From a virus, in IMG/VR virus record IMGVR_UViG_3300044681_000823, positions 1-51,556 of that record: a DNA stretch of 51,556 nucleotides, one strand, 5' to 3'. Below the pieces are notes generated by a model. That model was not told where the DNA came from, searched no databases, and was given only the letters and a program-made list of their open reading frames with translations. Shown here piece by piece: positions 1 through 7,814 of this stretch. Position numbers and translations under genes: made by a program. Every line of letters begins with the position of its first letter. Within the stretch, counting starts at the first letter, position 1.

Positions 1-258
1 CTCCCTGACGGACAAGAGGGACAACTCTTTTACTTGGTTGTAGGTGCAACCGATAGTGGAACTGCCGCAGATTTTAGTATAACCATAGCAAATGCGAGAT
101 ATACCGAAGTTGGAGTTGGAAGTGCAGTTCAACCTGTTACTGGTTCAATTGTATGGAATCCATTTGTTACTGAAACTGTTCCTGTTTCTATGGTTACTGT
201 TCTGTTCTCACAAAGTAATTGGAATATTGGTATTGGTGGAACAGTTACAGCAGATTGA
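1..258 (+). CDS. C-terminal end of a virion/tail-fibre-like protein (5' truncated)
   Basis: The reading frame is open from the first base and stops at TGA 256-258, giving the last 85 residues of a longer protein. The segment is rich in Thr, Val, Gly and Ser with alternating beta-type patterns and no charged clusters, like the C-terminal domains of the fibre genes further along. I recognise no enzyme motif. A late-promoter-like ATAAATA overlaps the stop codon and a terminator follows, so this is the end of a transcription unit. The assignment as a fibre or other virion protein is inferred from composition and context. Confidence 0.6.
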   Translation, partial: LPDGQEGQLFYLVVGATDSGTAADFSITIANARYTEVGVGSAVQPVTGSIVWNPFVTETVPVSMVTVLFSQSNWNIGIGGTVTAD

Positions 259-264
259 TAAATA
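257..264 (+). promoter_or_regulatory. T4-late-type promoter element GATAAATA overlapping a stop codon
   Basis: GATAAATA matches the T4 late promoter core TATAAATA in seven of eight positions and overlaps the TGA stop of the upstream gene. The same stop-overlapping arrangement recurs at 17314, 37631 and 43819. Here it is odd, because a terminator starts about 20 bases downstream, so it may yield only a very short transcript or be fortuitous. Confidence 0.4.
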
Positions 265-284
265 CTTACACCCAAAGAGTGCCG

Positions 285-310
285 AGAGACCTGTGAAGGT
301 CTCTTTTTTT
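285..310 (+). terminator. Rho-independent terminator
   Basis: An 8-bp perfect stem (AGAGACCT at 285-292, AGGTCTCT at 297-304) with a GTGA tetraloop is followed by a T run to 310. This is the clearest intrinsic terminator in the window and closes the virion gene ending at 258. Bases 311-410 hold only a very short hydrophobic reading frame that I do not call. Confidence 0.85.
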
Positions 311-410
311 ATGCTCCTCATTCTTCTCCTCTTCCAACTCTTTGGACTCTTTCTCTTTCTAATTTCCCTCACACAAGAACTTTAATACATACAATAGTTA
401 CTTTTTAACT

Positions 411-572
411 ATGAAAACCCTAACCTTCACAGAAGAACAACTTAAACTTCTGGCAGATGCATTATGGATGAGACAAAGATGTTTTATTGCAGGAGATAGA
501 AGATTCAAAGAATATGGTACGATGCTAAATGATATTCTTGAAGATATGGAGTATACCCCATCAAGGTCTTGA
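411..572 (+). CDS. Small hypothetical protein (53 aa)
   Basis: ATG at 411 opens a 53-residue frame ending at TGA 570-572, immediately before the phosphoesterase ATG at 575. The predicted protein begins MKTLTFTEEQLKLLADALWM and looks helical, with charged residues throughout and no membrane segment or signal. The EEQLKLLADAL pattern resembles an amphipathic helix of a small regulatory or adaptor protein, but I do not recognise the family. The tight junction with the next gene suggests cotranscription. No strong Shine-Dalgarno sequence is seen, so the call rests on frame, start and packing. Confidence 0.55.
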   Translation: MKTLTFTEEQLKLLADALWMRQRCFIAGDRRFKEYGTMLNDILEDMEYTPSRS

Positions 573-574
573 TT

Positions 575-1279
575 ATGACTTACGATACAGTTTTTATTTC
601 AGATGTCCATTTAGGAACTCCAAGATGTAATACTCAAAAGTTTTTGAAGTTTCTCAAAGAACTTAAGACAAAGAAATTAGTTTTAGTTGGTGATATTATT
701 GATATTCATTGTTTAGAAAAATACAATACTCGTTGGAAAAAAGAACACACAGAGTGTGCTCATCAGATTCTTAACCTTGCAAAAAAAGGAACAGAGGTTA
801 TTTATATTCTTGGAAATCACGAGGCACAGATTCGTCGTTACACGAACTTTGAGCACAAGAACTTCCAAATGGTAGATGAATATACGCATAAAGATTCAAA
901 GGGGAATAAGTTTCTCTGTATTCATGGAGATAAGTATTCTGAGTATTCTTCTGGGTCTTGGAAGCAGTTGATGTTTAATAAGGGATATGAAATTATTACT
1001 CCATTAAGTTTTTGGTTGGAGAGATTTTTTCGGTTCTCTTTGGTTTATGCTTTGAAAAATAGTGTACGTGGTAAGAATTACATTAATCAATATGAGACTG
1101 ATATTGCTTCATATTGTGCTCAAAGAGATAAGAAGTATGATGGTGTGATTTGTGGTCACATTCATTCGGCAAATATAAGAAATTTTGATAAATTGACTTA
1201 TATGTGTTGTGGAGATTGGTGTGATACGTGTTCCGCAATTGTTGAGAAAGATGGAGTATACTGTCTAGAAAAGTATTAA
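575..1279 (+). CDS. Calcineurin-like metallophosphoesterase (LpxH/UDP-2,3-diacylglucosamine hydrolase type)
   Basis: This 234-residue protein has the full dimetal phosphoesterase motif series: DVH (10-12), GD (39-40), GNHE (80-83), a later HGD and GHIH near 193-196. The order and length resemble LpxH-type UDP-2,3-diacylglucosamine diphosphatases, but the substrate cannot be fixed from sequence. ATG 575 is preferred over an upstream in-frame TTG at 569 because the preceding gene stops at 572. It leads a run of overlapping genes (the next ATG overlaps its TAA) that encode glycan-active enzymes, so a role in lipid A or sugar-nucleotide chemistry is plausible but inferred. Confidence 0.8.
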   Translation: MTYDTVFISDVHLGTPRCNTQKFLKFLKELKTKKLVLVGDIIDIHCLEKYNTRWKKEHTECAHQILNLAKKGTEVIYILGNHEAQIRRYTNFEHKNFQMVDEYTHKDSKGNKFLCIHGDKYSEYSSGSWKQLMFNKGYEIITPLSFWLERFFRFSLVYALKNSVRGKNYINQYETDIASYCAQRDKKYDGVICGHIHSANIRNFDKLTYMCCGDWCDTCSAIVEKDGVYCLEKY

Positions 1280-2148
1280 TGATTAGTTCTGAGACACCAT
1301 ATAAATTGGCAGAAATTATTAGGAATACTTGGCCACAACTTTACATGCCATTTAAAAGAGACTATAATAAAAAAAGAACCAGTAATTGTATGAAAGTATT
1401 ACATGTAGTTTTTTCTACCAACAGAGTAGAGTTTCTTGAAAAAACATTTGAAGCAAATAAAAGACTTGATTTTTCTGGATTAGATGTTCATCATCTGTTT
1501 ATTGATGATTATCCAATGGGTAGAGATAATGATTCTCTATTGAAGTTTGTTTTTTCCAATGGATATGATGAGGCAATATTACATGAAGAAAATTTAGGTA
1601 TTACCAAAACATGGCAACAACTTTTTGATATAGTAAAAGAAAGAGATTATGATTATATTTTTCACCATGAAGATGATGTAGAAGTTATGCATCCATTGAA
1701 AGTAATGGATCTTGTGGAACTTCTTTCTCAAGACAATACACTTTCACAGGTTCAGTTAAAAAGAAACAATTGGTATGAATTTGAAACTGATGAAATAGGA
1801 CCAAAAGATGATGATGTGATATTTAAAAATTATAGGTATGAAAAAGCAACTCCATACTTTTGGATGTTGATGTCTTTATACCCAGCATGGATTGCTAAAG
1901 AACCAATATTTGAAGAAACAGGATTTAATCCATCAGAATCTGTTATTGCCAATTATTTGCAGCAAAAGTATAATATTGGAGCAGGTCTATTAAAAACTTC
2001 TGATGGAGGAATAATGGTCAATCATATTGGAGATTATTTCCATGGCAAAAGAGTCTCAGAAAATGAACCTGGATGGGATGGATTTAAGTACATTGATCCT
2101 AATGTAAAATATTGCTCTAGGACTGGAGGATATTGGAGTGAAGGTTAA
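1279..2148 (+). CDS. Glycosyltransferase-like protein (GT-A fold candidate)
   Basis: A 289-residue protein starting at the ATG inside TAATG. From about residue 38 (MKVLHVVFSTNR) it reads like the start of a GT-A fold, with FIDD near 75-78 and HHEDDVE near 130-136 as candidate nucleotide-sugar/metal-binding acidic motifs. The first 37 residues are basic and could be a separate extension; an in-frame ATG at 1393 would give a shorter protein that begins at the fold. It sits between a phosphoesterase and two 2OG oxygenases. Sugar donor and acceptor are unknown, and assignment to a GT family needs a profile search. Confidence 0.6.
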   Translation: MISSETPYKLAEIIRNTWPQLYMPFKRDYNKKRTSNCMKVLHVVFSTNRVEFLEKTFEANKRLDFSGLDVHHLFIDDYPMGRDNDSLLKFVFSNGYDEAILHEENLGITKTWQQLFDIVKERDYDYIFHHEDDVEVMHPLKVMDLVELLSQDNTLSQVQLKRNNWYEFETDEIGPKDDDVIFKNYRYEKATPYFWMLMSLYPAWIAKEPIFEETGFNPSESVIANYLQQKYNIGAGLLKTSDGGIMVNHIGDYFHGKRVSENEPGWDGFKYIDPNVKYCSRTGGYWSEG

Positions 2149-2704
2149 TTTGATTGTTGCAGATAATTTTTATGATAATCCAGATGATGTTAGAAACTTT
2201 GCATTATCACAAGAATATGCTGTTAGAGGTAATTATCCAGGTCTTCGTACCAGATCATTTTTAAATGAAAGTCATAAGGAAGTGATTAGTTCTTTAGTTT
2301 CACATGCAGGTGGTGGAGTTACTGATTGGCTTTTAGATGAAAATGGAGATGGATATACTGGTGCCTTTCAAATTTGCACATCAGAGGACAGGACTTGGAT
2401 TCACTCTGACTATAATAATATGTGGGCTGGAGTTTGTTATCTAACACCAGATGCCCCTTTGAGTGGGGGAACTGCACTTTATAGACATAAAGAGTCTATG
2501 AACAGAATGTCTGTAGATAATAAAGACTATGGAGAAGATGCCAGAGACTATACTAAGTGGGAAGTGGTAGATAGAATAGGAAATATTTACAACAGGTTGA
2601 TTTTATATCCAGGCAATCTTTTTCATGCCTCAGTAGATTATTTTGGAAATAATCTGCACAATGGAAGACTTTTCCAGACATTCTTTTTTAATACTAGATA
2701 TTGA
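2138..2704 (+). CDS. 2OG-Fe(II) oxygenase-like protein, copy 1 (DUF6445-like)
   Basis: A 188-residue protein beginning at GTG 2138, with a strong GGAGGA Shine-Dalgarno sequence at 2125-2130, inside the end of the previous gene. The candidate iron ligands are in WIHSDYNNMWAG (HxD) and FHAS near the C-terminus, followed by an Arg (NGRLF) in the position of the 2-oxoglutarate-binding Arg. The phrase CYLTPDAPLSGGT between the ligands is shared with the next gene, so the two are tandem paralogues. The substrate is unknown; a sugar or peptide made or modified by this cassette is the natural guess. Confidence 0.7.
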   Translation: MKVNLIVADNFYDNPDDVRNFALSQEYAVRGNYPGLRTRSFLNESHKEVISSLVSHAGGGVTDWLLDENGDGYTGAFQICTSEDRTWIHSDYNNMWAGVCYLTPDAPLSGGTALYRHKESMNRMSVDNKDYGEDARDYTKWEVVDRIGNIYNRLILYPGNLFHASVDYFGNNLHNGRLFQTFFFNTRY

Positions 2705-2706
2705 TC

Positions 2707-3291
2707 ATGAATTTTATTACTAGCTGTGCAATTAATCCTGAATATAATAAAAGAATTTTTGTAGTAGATAACTTTTACACTGATCCTTATGCAGTAAGAG
2801 AGTATGCACTTCAGCAAGATTTTAAAGCAGACTTAAGATATTACAAAGGAAAAAGGACTGAGCAGCAGTTTATAGTTCCAGGAACTAAAAAGATATTTGA
2901 AAAAATTATAGGGCAAGATATTACTGTCTGGGATGAGTATGGAATGAATGGAGTCTTTCAGACATGTAATGCAGAGGATCCCCTTGTCTATCACACAGAC
3001 TTTCAAGAGTGGGCTGGAATGGTTTATTTGACTCCTGATGCTCCATTTGAGTCTGGCACTTCAATGTTTGCTCACAAAGGCACTAGAGCGAGGCATATCA
3101 CAGACTTAGGTATGGATATTGCATTTGATGGTGGGTTTTATGATGGTACTAAATTTGAATTGGTAGATTCTATAGGAAATGTTTTTAATAGATTAGTTAT
3201 TTTTAATGGTAAATGTATACACTCTGCCTCTAAGTATTTTGGTAAAGAGTTGTCAGATTCTAGACTATTCCACATGTTCTTTTTTGATTGA
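2707..3291 (+). CDS. 2OG-Fe(II) oxygenase-like protein, copy 2 (DUF6445-like)
   Basis: A 194-residue paralogue of the preceding gene. Shared landmarks are VVDNFYTDPYAVREYAL at the N-terminus, YHTDF (HxD), VYLTPDAPFESGT, NRLVIF, IHSASKYFG and SRLFHMFFF. ATG 2707 lies two bases after the upstream stop. Its TGA overlaps the next ATG (TGATG). Divergence between the copies is spread over the whole length, which looks like an old duplication with specialised substrates rather than a recent copy. Both metal ligands and the distal Arg are kept, so both are expected to be active. Confidence 0.7.
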   Translation: MNFITSCAINPEYNKRIFVVDNFYTDPYAVREYALQQDFKADLRYYKGKRTEQQFIVPGTKKIFEKIIGQDITVWDEYGMNGVFQTCNAEDPLVYHTDFQEWAGMVYLTPDAPFESGTSMFAHKGTRARHITDLGMDIAFDGGFYDGTKFELVDSIGNVFNRLVIFNGKCIHSASKYFGKELSDSRLFHMFFFD

Positions 3292-4364
3292 TGAAAAACA
3301 CTAAAATTTGCCTTCATTCTATGGTTGGAAATGAAGAGAAAGTTATTTTAAGAATGCTTGAGTCTTGTTATGAGTATATTGATTACTATGTAATTCAATG
3401 TAATGGGCAGGATAATACTGAAAAGATTATTAAAGATTTTTTTGAAGATAAAAAAATCCCAGGATTTACATATCAAATTGAATGGAATTTCCCAGGATGG
3501 AATAGGGATCATGCTCTGAAAAAATGTCTAGAATCTGATCATCAATGTGATTGGATTTTGAGAATGGATGCTGATGAGCAACTTAAAGTGGATGATGATT
3601 TTAATTGGTCTATATTTGATCAGACAATGATTCAAAGCTTTAATATCATGGCTCAAGATCCTGGATCTTTTTATTATAGAACTTGGATTTGGAATGCTAA
3701 ATTGCCCTGGTCATTTAGGCATGATAAAAGGCATGAATGTATTTTGTTAGAAGGGACTGAAGAATTTCAAAGAATAAATCTTCCAAATGGATTTAGACAT
3801 ATTATAACAAATGATGGAGAGACCTGGACGAACTCTTCAAAGTTTCTTTCTGATGCTTTAGAACTTGAAAACCACCACATAACAAAAGAAACTTTACTTT
3901 CTGATTGTTATCATTTTTTCTATGTTGCCAAAAGTTATAATGATTGCTATACAAATTCAAATTTCCCTTTAGGTTATGACCATCAAAAAGAGTATGCTCG
4001 TAGGTGCATTTTTTATTCTCAAAGTTTTGTAGATTATGTCAACAGAGAAGATGAGATGGTCTATTATGCTCAATACATGGTAGGAAATGCTTATAAGTTT
4101 TGTGGAGAATATCAAAATGCTATAACTGCTTTTACCAAGGCACAAAAGTACTGCTCCACAAGAAATGAGCACTACTGTGGATTAGCAGAAACATATCACT
4201 GTATGGGCGATTATAGGTCCATGTTAGAGTATACAACTATTTTGATGCATCCTGAGAGGAAAAACCCATTTCCCAATTCAGTATTCTTAATTCATAATTC
4301 TGCATATAATGATACTGGAGACTATATTCAATATCTTCATAATATAGCTCTATCCAATGTATGA
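3291..4364 (+). CDS. Family-2-type glycosyltransferase with C-terminal TPR-like helices
   Basis: A 357-residue protein. The N-terminal part (ICLHSMVGNEEKVILRML, then VIQCNGQDNTE and WILRMDADEQL) matches the GT2 pattern with a DAD metal-binding motif near residue 90. The region from about 255 to 325 (QYMVGNAYKFCGEYQNAITAF, then LAETYHCMGDYRSMLEY) is TPR-like, as in several protein- or lipid-linked sugar transferases. It overlaps both neighbours by a few bases. The TPR part may bind a peptide acceptor, which would fit a protein-modifying role, but that is inference. Confidence 0.75.
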   Translation: MKNTKICLHSMVGNEEKVILRMLESCYEYIDYYVIQCNGQDNTEKIIKDFFEDKKIPGFTYQIEWNFPGWNRDHALKKCLESDHQCDWILRMDADEQLKVDDDFNWSIFDQTMIQSFNIMAQDPGSFYYRTWIWNAKLPWSFRHDKRHECILLEGTEEFQRINLPNGFRHIITNDGETWTNSSKFLSDALELENHHITKETLLSDCYHFFYVAKSYNDCYTNSNFPLGYDHQKEYARRCIFYSQSFVDYVNREDEMVYYAQYMVGNAYKFCGEYQNAITAFTKAQKYCSTRNEHYCGLAETYHCMGDYRSMLEYTTILMHPERKNPFPNSVFLIHNSAYNDTGDYIQYLHNIALSNV

Positions 4365-5442
4365 TTATCTAATTGTAGGATGTGGTTTATTTGGCACATC
4401 TTTTGCGAGACTTGCTACTGATTCTGGAAAGTCTTGTTTGATTTTAGATTCTAGAGATCACATAGCAGGAAATTGTTATACTGAAAATATAGAAGGTATT
4501 AATGTACACAAGTATGGAGCTCATATTTTTCATACTAGTAATAAAGTTGTATGGGATTTTGTGAATAGATTTTCTAGATTTAATAATTATATTAATTCAC
4601 CTAAGGCAATATCTGGGGGGAAAATGTATTCACTTCCCTTTAATATGAATACATTTTATGAAATATGGGGGGTTAAATATCCACATGAAGCTAAGACAAT
4701 AATAGATAAGCAAAGATATAAAGGAACACCTTCTAATTTAGAGGAACAAGCTTTATCTTTAGTTGGAGAAGACATCTACAATTTATTAATTAAAAATTAT
4801 ACAGAAAAGCAGTGGGGGAAAAGTCCTAAAGAATTACCACCTTTTATTATCAAAAGATTGCCACTGAGATTTACTTTTGACAATAATTATTTCAATGATT
4901 TGTATCAAGGTATTCCTATTGGAGGATATACTAAAATGTTTGAAAAAATGTTGGATGGGGTTGATATACAATTACAAACTAATTATTTTTCAAATAGAAA
5001 CTATTTTAACTCTTTGGCAAGAAAAATAGTATTTACTGGGTGTATAGATGAATTTTTTGATTATGAATATGGGGAACTAAATTATAGATCCTTACATTTT
5101 GTGAACCACACAATAGATATGGAGAATTGGCAAGGAAATGCTGTAGTCAATTACTGCGATAAAGAGTATAAAATGATGAGGTGCATAGAGCACAAACATT
5201 TTGAAGGAACTAATTCAAATAAAACAGTGATTACTCATGAATATTCTCAAAATTATGTAAAGGGATTAATTCCATACTATCCAATAAACAGTGATGATAA
5301 TCAAAAGATATACAAAAAATACTTAGAAAAAACTAAACCATTGACTAATTTTATTTTTGGTGGTAGATTAGCTGAGTACAAGTACATGGATATGCATGTT
5401 GTCATTGAGTCTGCAATGAATAAGTTTAAACATGAATCATAA
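4357..5442 (+). CDS. glf: UDP-galactopyranose mutase
   Basis: The 361-residue protein has the FAD-binding start YDYLIVGCGLFGTSFAR, ILDSRDHIAGNCYT, the YGAHIFHT motif and the NYTEKQWGKSP segment typical of prokaryotic UDP-galactopyranose mutases, and near-usual length. It interconverts UDP-galactopyranose and UDP-galactofuranose, so galactofuranose is probably a donor for one of the flanking glycosyltransferases. It is rare in phages and its placement between two glycosyltransferases gives a coherent pathway fragment. The start ATG overlaps the upstream stop. Confidence 0.9.
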   Translation: MYDYLIVGCGLFGTSFARLATDSGKSCLILDSRDHIAGNCYTENIEGINVHKYGAHIFHTSNKVVWDFVNRFSRFNNYINSPKAISGGKMYSLPFNMNTFYEIWGVKYPHEAKTIIDKQRYKGTPSNLEEQALSLVGEDIYNLLIKNYTEKQWGKSPKELPPFIIKRLPLRFTFDNNYFNDLYQGIPIGGYTKMFEKMLDGVDIQLQTNYFSNRNYFNSLARKIVFTGCIDEFFDYEYGELNYRSLHFVNHTIDMENWQGNAVVNYCDKEYKMMRCIEHKHFEGTNSNKTVITHEYSQNYVKGLIPYYPINSDDNQKIYKKYLEKTKPLTNFIFGGRLAEYKYMDMHVVIESAMNKFKHES

Positions 5443-6685
5443 ATTTAGTATAATTACTCCTGAACATAAAAAAGAAAATATTCCATTTTTGGTGGAGTTA
5501 TATGAGACTATAAAATCTCAAACTTATGAAAATTGGGAATGGGTCCTTTATCTAAATGGAAACTGTAAAGTTTCTGATATTCCACAAGAATTAAAAGATG
5601 ATAATAAGGTTAAAATCTATACAGGGATAACCAATCAAAATGTAGGATTTGTTAAAAATAAAGCCTTTCAGTTGGGCAAGGGTGATATTTTAGTAGAAGT
5701 TGATCATGATGATCTTCTTTCTGAAGATTGTTTGGAAGAGTTGAATATTGCTTTTCAAGATGAAGAAGTTGGATTTGCTTATAGCGAAGATCTTCTTTAT
5801 GATATGAGAGGTGATGAATATAAAATTCCTTGGAATCCAGAAAATGGATGGACCTACAAATGGATGAATTTTAGGGGGGAAGATTTTATAAAAATTGATG
5901 CTTTCCCACCAACGAGTCATAGTATAGGAATTATTTGGTATGCACCAGATCATGTGAGAGCATGGAGAAAAAGTATATACCAGGAACTTGGAGGTCATAA
6001 TCCAGACTTAAATATTTGTGATGATCATGAATTAGTGATTAGAACTTATTTGAAAACTAAGTTCTGCTTCATACCAAAAGTTCTTTATTATTATAGATGG
6101 CTTCCTGGTAATGATAATACACAGACTCAAAGAATTGATGACATACAAATTAAAACCTTTGAATTGTTTCATCAATATGGGCAGCAACTTGCAGAACGTG
6201 ATGCAGAACTCAAAGGACTTTTGAAAGTTGATATTGGGGGAGGATTGTTTCCAAGACCAGGATATGTTACAATTGATCAAGAAGGTGCTGATATCACTTG
6301 TGATTTAAATGATGGAATACCTTTACCAGATAATACTGTTGGTGTAATTAATGCCAGTCATGTTATTGAACATTTAAGGGATCCAGTAAAGACCATGAGT
6401 GAAATACATAGAGTTCTTTGTGATGGAGGTTGGGCATTTATTGAAGTACCTTCTACTGATGGTAGAGGTGCATGGCAAGATCCAACTCATGTGAGCTTTT
6501 GGAACCAAAATAGTTTTTGGTATTATACCAGAGCAGACAAAGCACAATATATAAGAAACACCTCAATTAAATTTCAAGAATTTAGATTGGAAACTAATTG
6601 GTGGGAAGATGGTATTGCAGTTACAACTGCTTGGTTGTGTGCTGTAAAATCTAATAAACGTAGACCACATCCAGTAAGAATTTAA
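5432..6685 (+). CDS. Fusion of a GT2 glycosyltransferase and a class I SAM-dependent methyltransferase
   Basis: A 417-residue two-domain protein. Residues 1-255 are a GT2 domain (SIITPEHKKENIPF start, EVDHDD near 89-94, GGHNPDLNICDDHEL). Residues 265-417 are a methyltransferase: VDIGGG (about 266-271) is SAM motif I, followed by DLNDGIPLPDNTVGVINASH and HVIEHLRDPVKTMSEIHRVL. It starts inside the end of glf. Transfer of a sugar followed by methyl capping is the expected joint role, for example to end a glycan chain. It closes the glycan cassette. Confidence 0.85.
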   Translation: MNHKFSIITPEHKKENIPFLVELYETIKSQTYENWEWVLYLNGNCKVSDIPQELKDDNKVKIYTGITNQNVGFVKNKAFQLGKGDILVEVDHDDLLSEDCLEELNIAFQDEEVGFAYSEDLLYDMRGDEYKIPWNPENGWTYKWMNFRGEDFIKIDAFPPTSHSIGIIWYAPDHVRAWRKSIYQELGGHNPDLNICDDHELVIRTYLKTKFCFIPKVLYYYRWLPGNDNTQTQRIDDIQIKTFELFHQYGQQLAERDAELKGLLKVDIGGGLFPRPGYVTIDQEGADITCDLNDGIPLPDNTVGVINASHVIEHLRDPVKTMSEIHRVLCDGGWAFIEVPSTDGRGAWQDPTHVSFWNQNSFWYYTRADKAQYIRNTSIKFQEFRLETNWWEDGIAVTTAWLCAVKSNKRRPHPVRI

Positions 6686-6690
6686 CTATT

Positions 6691-6939
6691 ATGAATTTTA
6701 CAGTTTACAGTAAATGGGGGTGCCCATACTGCGATAAAATTAAAGTGATACTTGAGGATTTGAGTATAAAAAAAGGATATACTTCAGTTTTTTATGAATT
6801 AAATACAGACTTTACCAGGGAAGAATTTTATTCAGAGTTTGGTGAAGGATCTACTTTCCCTCAAGTTATTATGGATACAAAACACCTTGGGGGGTGTTCA
6901 GATACAGTTAAGTATCTGATTGAAAATTCCATTCTTTAA
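6691..6939 (+). CDS. grx: Glutaredoxin
   Basis: An 82-residue single-domain glutaredoxin with the dithiol site CPYC at 11-14, the cis-Pro motif TFPQV near 56-60 and the GGCSD glutathione-binding segment near 67-71. It is a cytoplasmic thiol-disulfide reductant. In T4-like phages such proteins serve as electron donors to ribonucleotide reductase, which is not in this window. It lies five bases after the glycan cassette and its TAA overlaps an ATG. Confidence 0.9.
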   Translation: MNFTVYSKWGCPYCDKIKVILEDLSIKKGYTSVFYELNTDFTREEFYSEFGEGSTFPQVIMDTKHLGGCSDTVKYLIENSIL

Positions 6940-7127
6940 TGACTGCTATAAATAATACAGATTCTTCTAGTATGAATAGAGGAATTGAGTTGATATTAAG
7001 AAAGAAAAATCTTAAGAAAAAAACATTTTTATTTGTGTTTGAAAAAATAATATTTCTTTTTAAAAGAGAAATATTTATTTCCCTTAATTTTTCCTTTGAT
7101 ATAAGGAAATCTCAAAGTAAGGAGTAA
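6939..7127 (+). CDS. Doubtful 62-aa ORF in a structured leader
   Basis: The frame begins at the ATG overlapping the glutaredoxin stop and runs 62 codons. The protein is Lys- and Phe-rich with no recognisable family. The same stretch contains a perfect late promoter TATAAATA at 6947-6954 and two hairpins (7046-7079 and 7090-7109), and ends on the Shine-Dalgarno sequence of the next gene. I think the region is mainly promoter plus 5' leader for the gene at 7132. A real small basic protein is possible but less likely. Confidence 0.25.
   Translation: MTAINNTDSSSMNRGIELILRKKNLKKKTFLFVFEKIIFLFKREIFISLNFSFDIRKSQSKE
6947..6954 (+). promoter_or_regulatory. Late promoter TATAAATA
   Basis: An exact match to the T4 late promoter core. 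The first ATG with a good ribosome-binding site downstream is at 7132 (AAGGAGT at 7118-7124), giving an unusually long leader of about 170 bases. It may drive 7132 and the genes following it. Confidence 0.6.
7046..7109 (+). other. Two consecutive leader hairpins
   Basis: The first hairpin pairs 7046-7057 with 7067-7079 (AATAATATTTCT against AGAAATATTTATT, one bulged base). The second pairs TTTCCTT 7090-7096 with AAGGAAA 7103-7109 around a 6-base loop. Both precede the Shine-Dalgarno sequence of the gene at 7132 and could influence mRNA stability or translation. Both are A/T-rich, so stability is modest. Confidence 0.45.
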
Positions 7128-7131
7128 AAAA

Positions 7132-7350
7132 ATGATAGCAATTTCTTTAGTTTTTTCTGTAATGTTTTTTATCATTTCACTTATTGTTGGTGGAGTAGTT
7201 GGGTGGATTTATAGAGAATATGTTTGGTCATCCCAAGCTATGAGAATGCATCCAGAAATGTATGATGAGAATGGAAATGTTATCCCTGATGAAATCATTG
7301 CTTTTAGATTTGAAGAAAACACAGAGGAAGAACCTGATTTAGAAGATTAA
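7132..7350 (+). CDS. Small single-pass membrane protein
   Basis: A 72-residue protein with a hydrophobic segment at residues 2-26 (AISLVFSVMFFIISLIVGG), a Trp/Tyr/Arg interface (WIYREYVW) and an acidic C-terminal tail ending EENTEEEPDLED. Topology is probably N-out, with the acidic tail in the cytoplasm. A strong AAGGAGT Shine-Dalgarno sequence lies 7 bases upstream. I recognise no functional family. Its position before ThyX and PhoH suggests a conserved cyanophage accessory gene. Confidence 0.75.
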   Translation: MIAISLVFSVMFFIISLIVGGVVGWIYREYVWSSQAMRMHPEMYDENGNVIPDEIIAFRFEENTEEEPDLED

Positions 7351-7368
7351 TTAAATGGAGAGTAAATT

Positions 7369-7806
7369 ATGAAATTACCACCAAATCAATTGGTGTCTGA
7401 GGTTGTTCAAAGAGTTTCTAATGCTAAAACTAGAGACGAAAAAATTGCAATCCTCAGACACTATGATACCCCTGCTTTGAGAGCTATTCTTATTTGGAAT
7501 TTTGATGATTCTGTGCAATCAGATCTTCCAGAAGGAGAAGTCCCTTATACCCCAAATGATGCTCCAATTGGAACAGAGCATTCTAGAATTGAACATGAGT
7601 GGCAAAAGTTTAATCACTTTGTTAAAGGTGTCTCAAATGTCACCAAGTTTAAAAAGGAAATGATGTTTGTTCAGCTTCTTGAAGCTTTACATTCTTCTGA
7701 TGCTGAACTTCTTTGTCTTATGAAGGACAAACAAATTCACAAAAGATACAAATTAACAAAAGCAGTAGTTCAAGATGCTTTTCCTGAAATTGTATTTTCA
7801 TCTTGA
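7369..7806 (+). CDS. Conserved T4-like cyanophage protein (DUF6433-like)
   Basis: A 145-residue soluble, mostly helical protein, starting KLPPNQLVSEVVQRVSNAKT and containing KIAILRHYDTPALRAILIWNFD and HRYKLTKAVV-like segments near the end. The N-terminal pattern resembles a family I know as DUF6433 from marine T4-like phages; the function is unknown. It is preceded by GGAGAGTAA and follows the membrane protein by 18 bases, consistent with one operon. Confidence 0.65.
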   Translation: MKLPPNQLVSEVVQRVSNAKTRDEKIAILRHYDTPALRAILIWNFDDSVQSDLPEGEVPYTPNDAPIGTEHSRIEHEWQKFNHFVKGVSNVTKFKKEMMFVQLLEALHSSDAELLCLMKDKQIHKRYKLTKAVVQDAFPEIVFSS

Positions 7807-7814
7807 TTTGAGTA

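Noticed and set aside
311-385. 24-codon hydrophobic frame after the terminator (MLLILLLFQLFGLFLFLISL start)
   Set aside because: It begins in the terminator's T run, has no ribosome-binding site and consists of CTC/TTC repeats; chance is more likely than a micro-membrane protein.
390-395. TACAAT before the 411 gene as a promoter
   Set aside because: No acceptable -35 hexamer 16-18 bases upstream (CCTCAC region), unlike the two strong cases.
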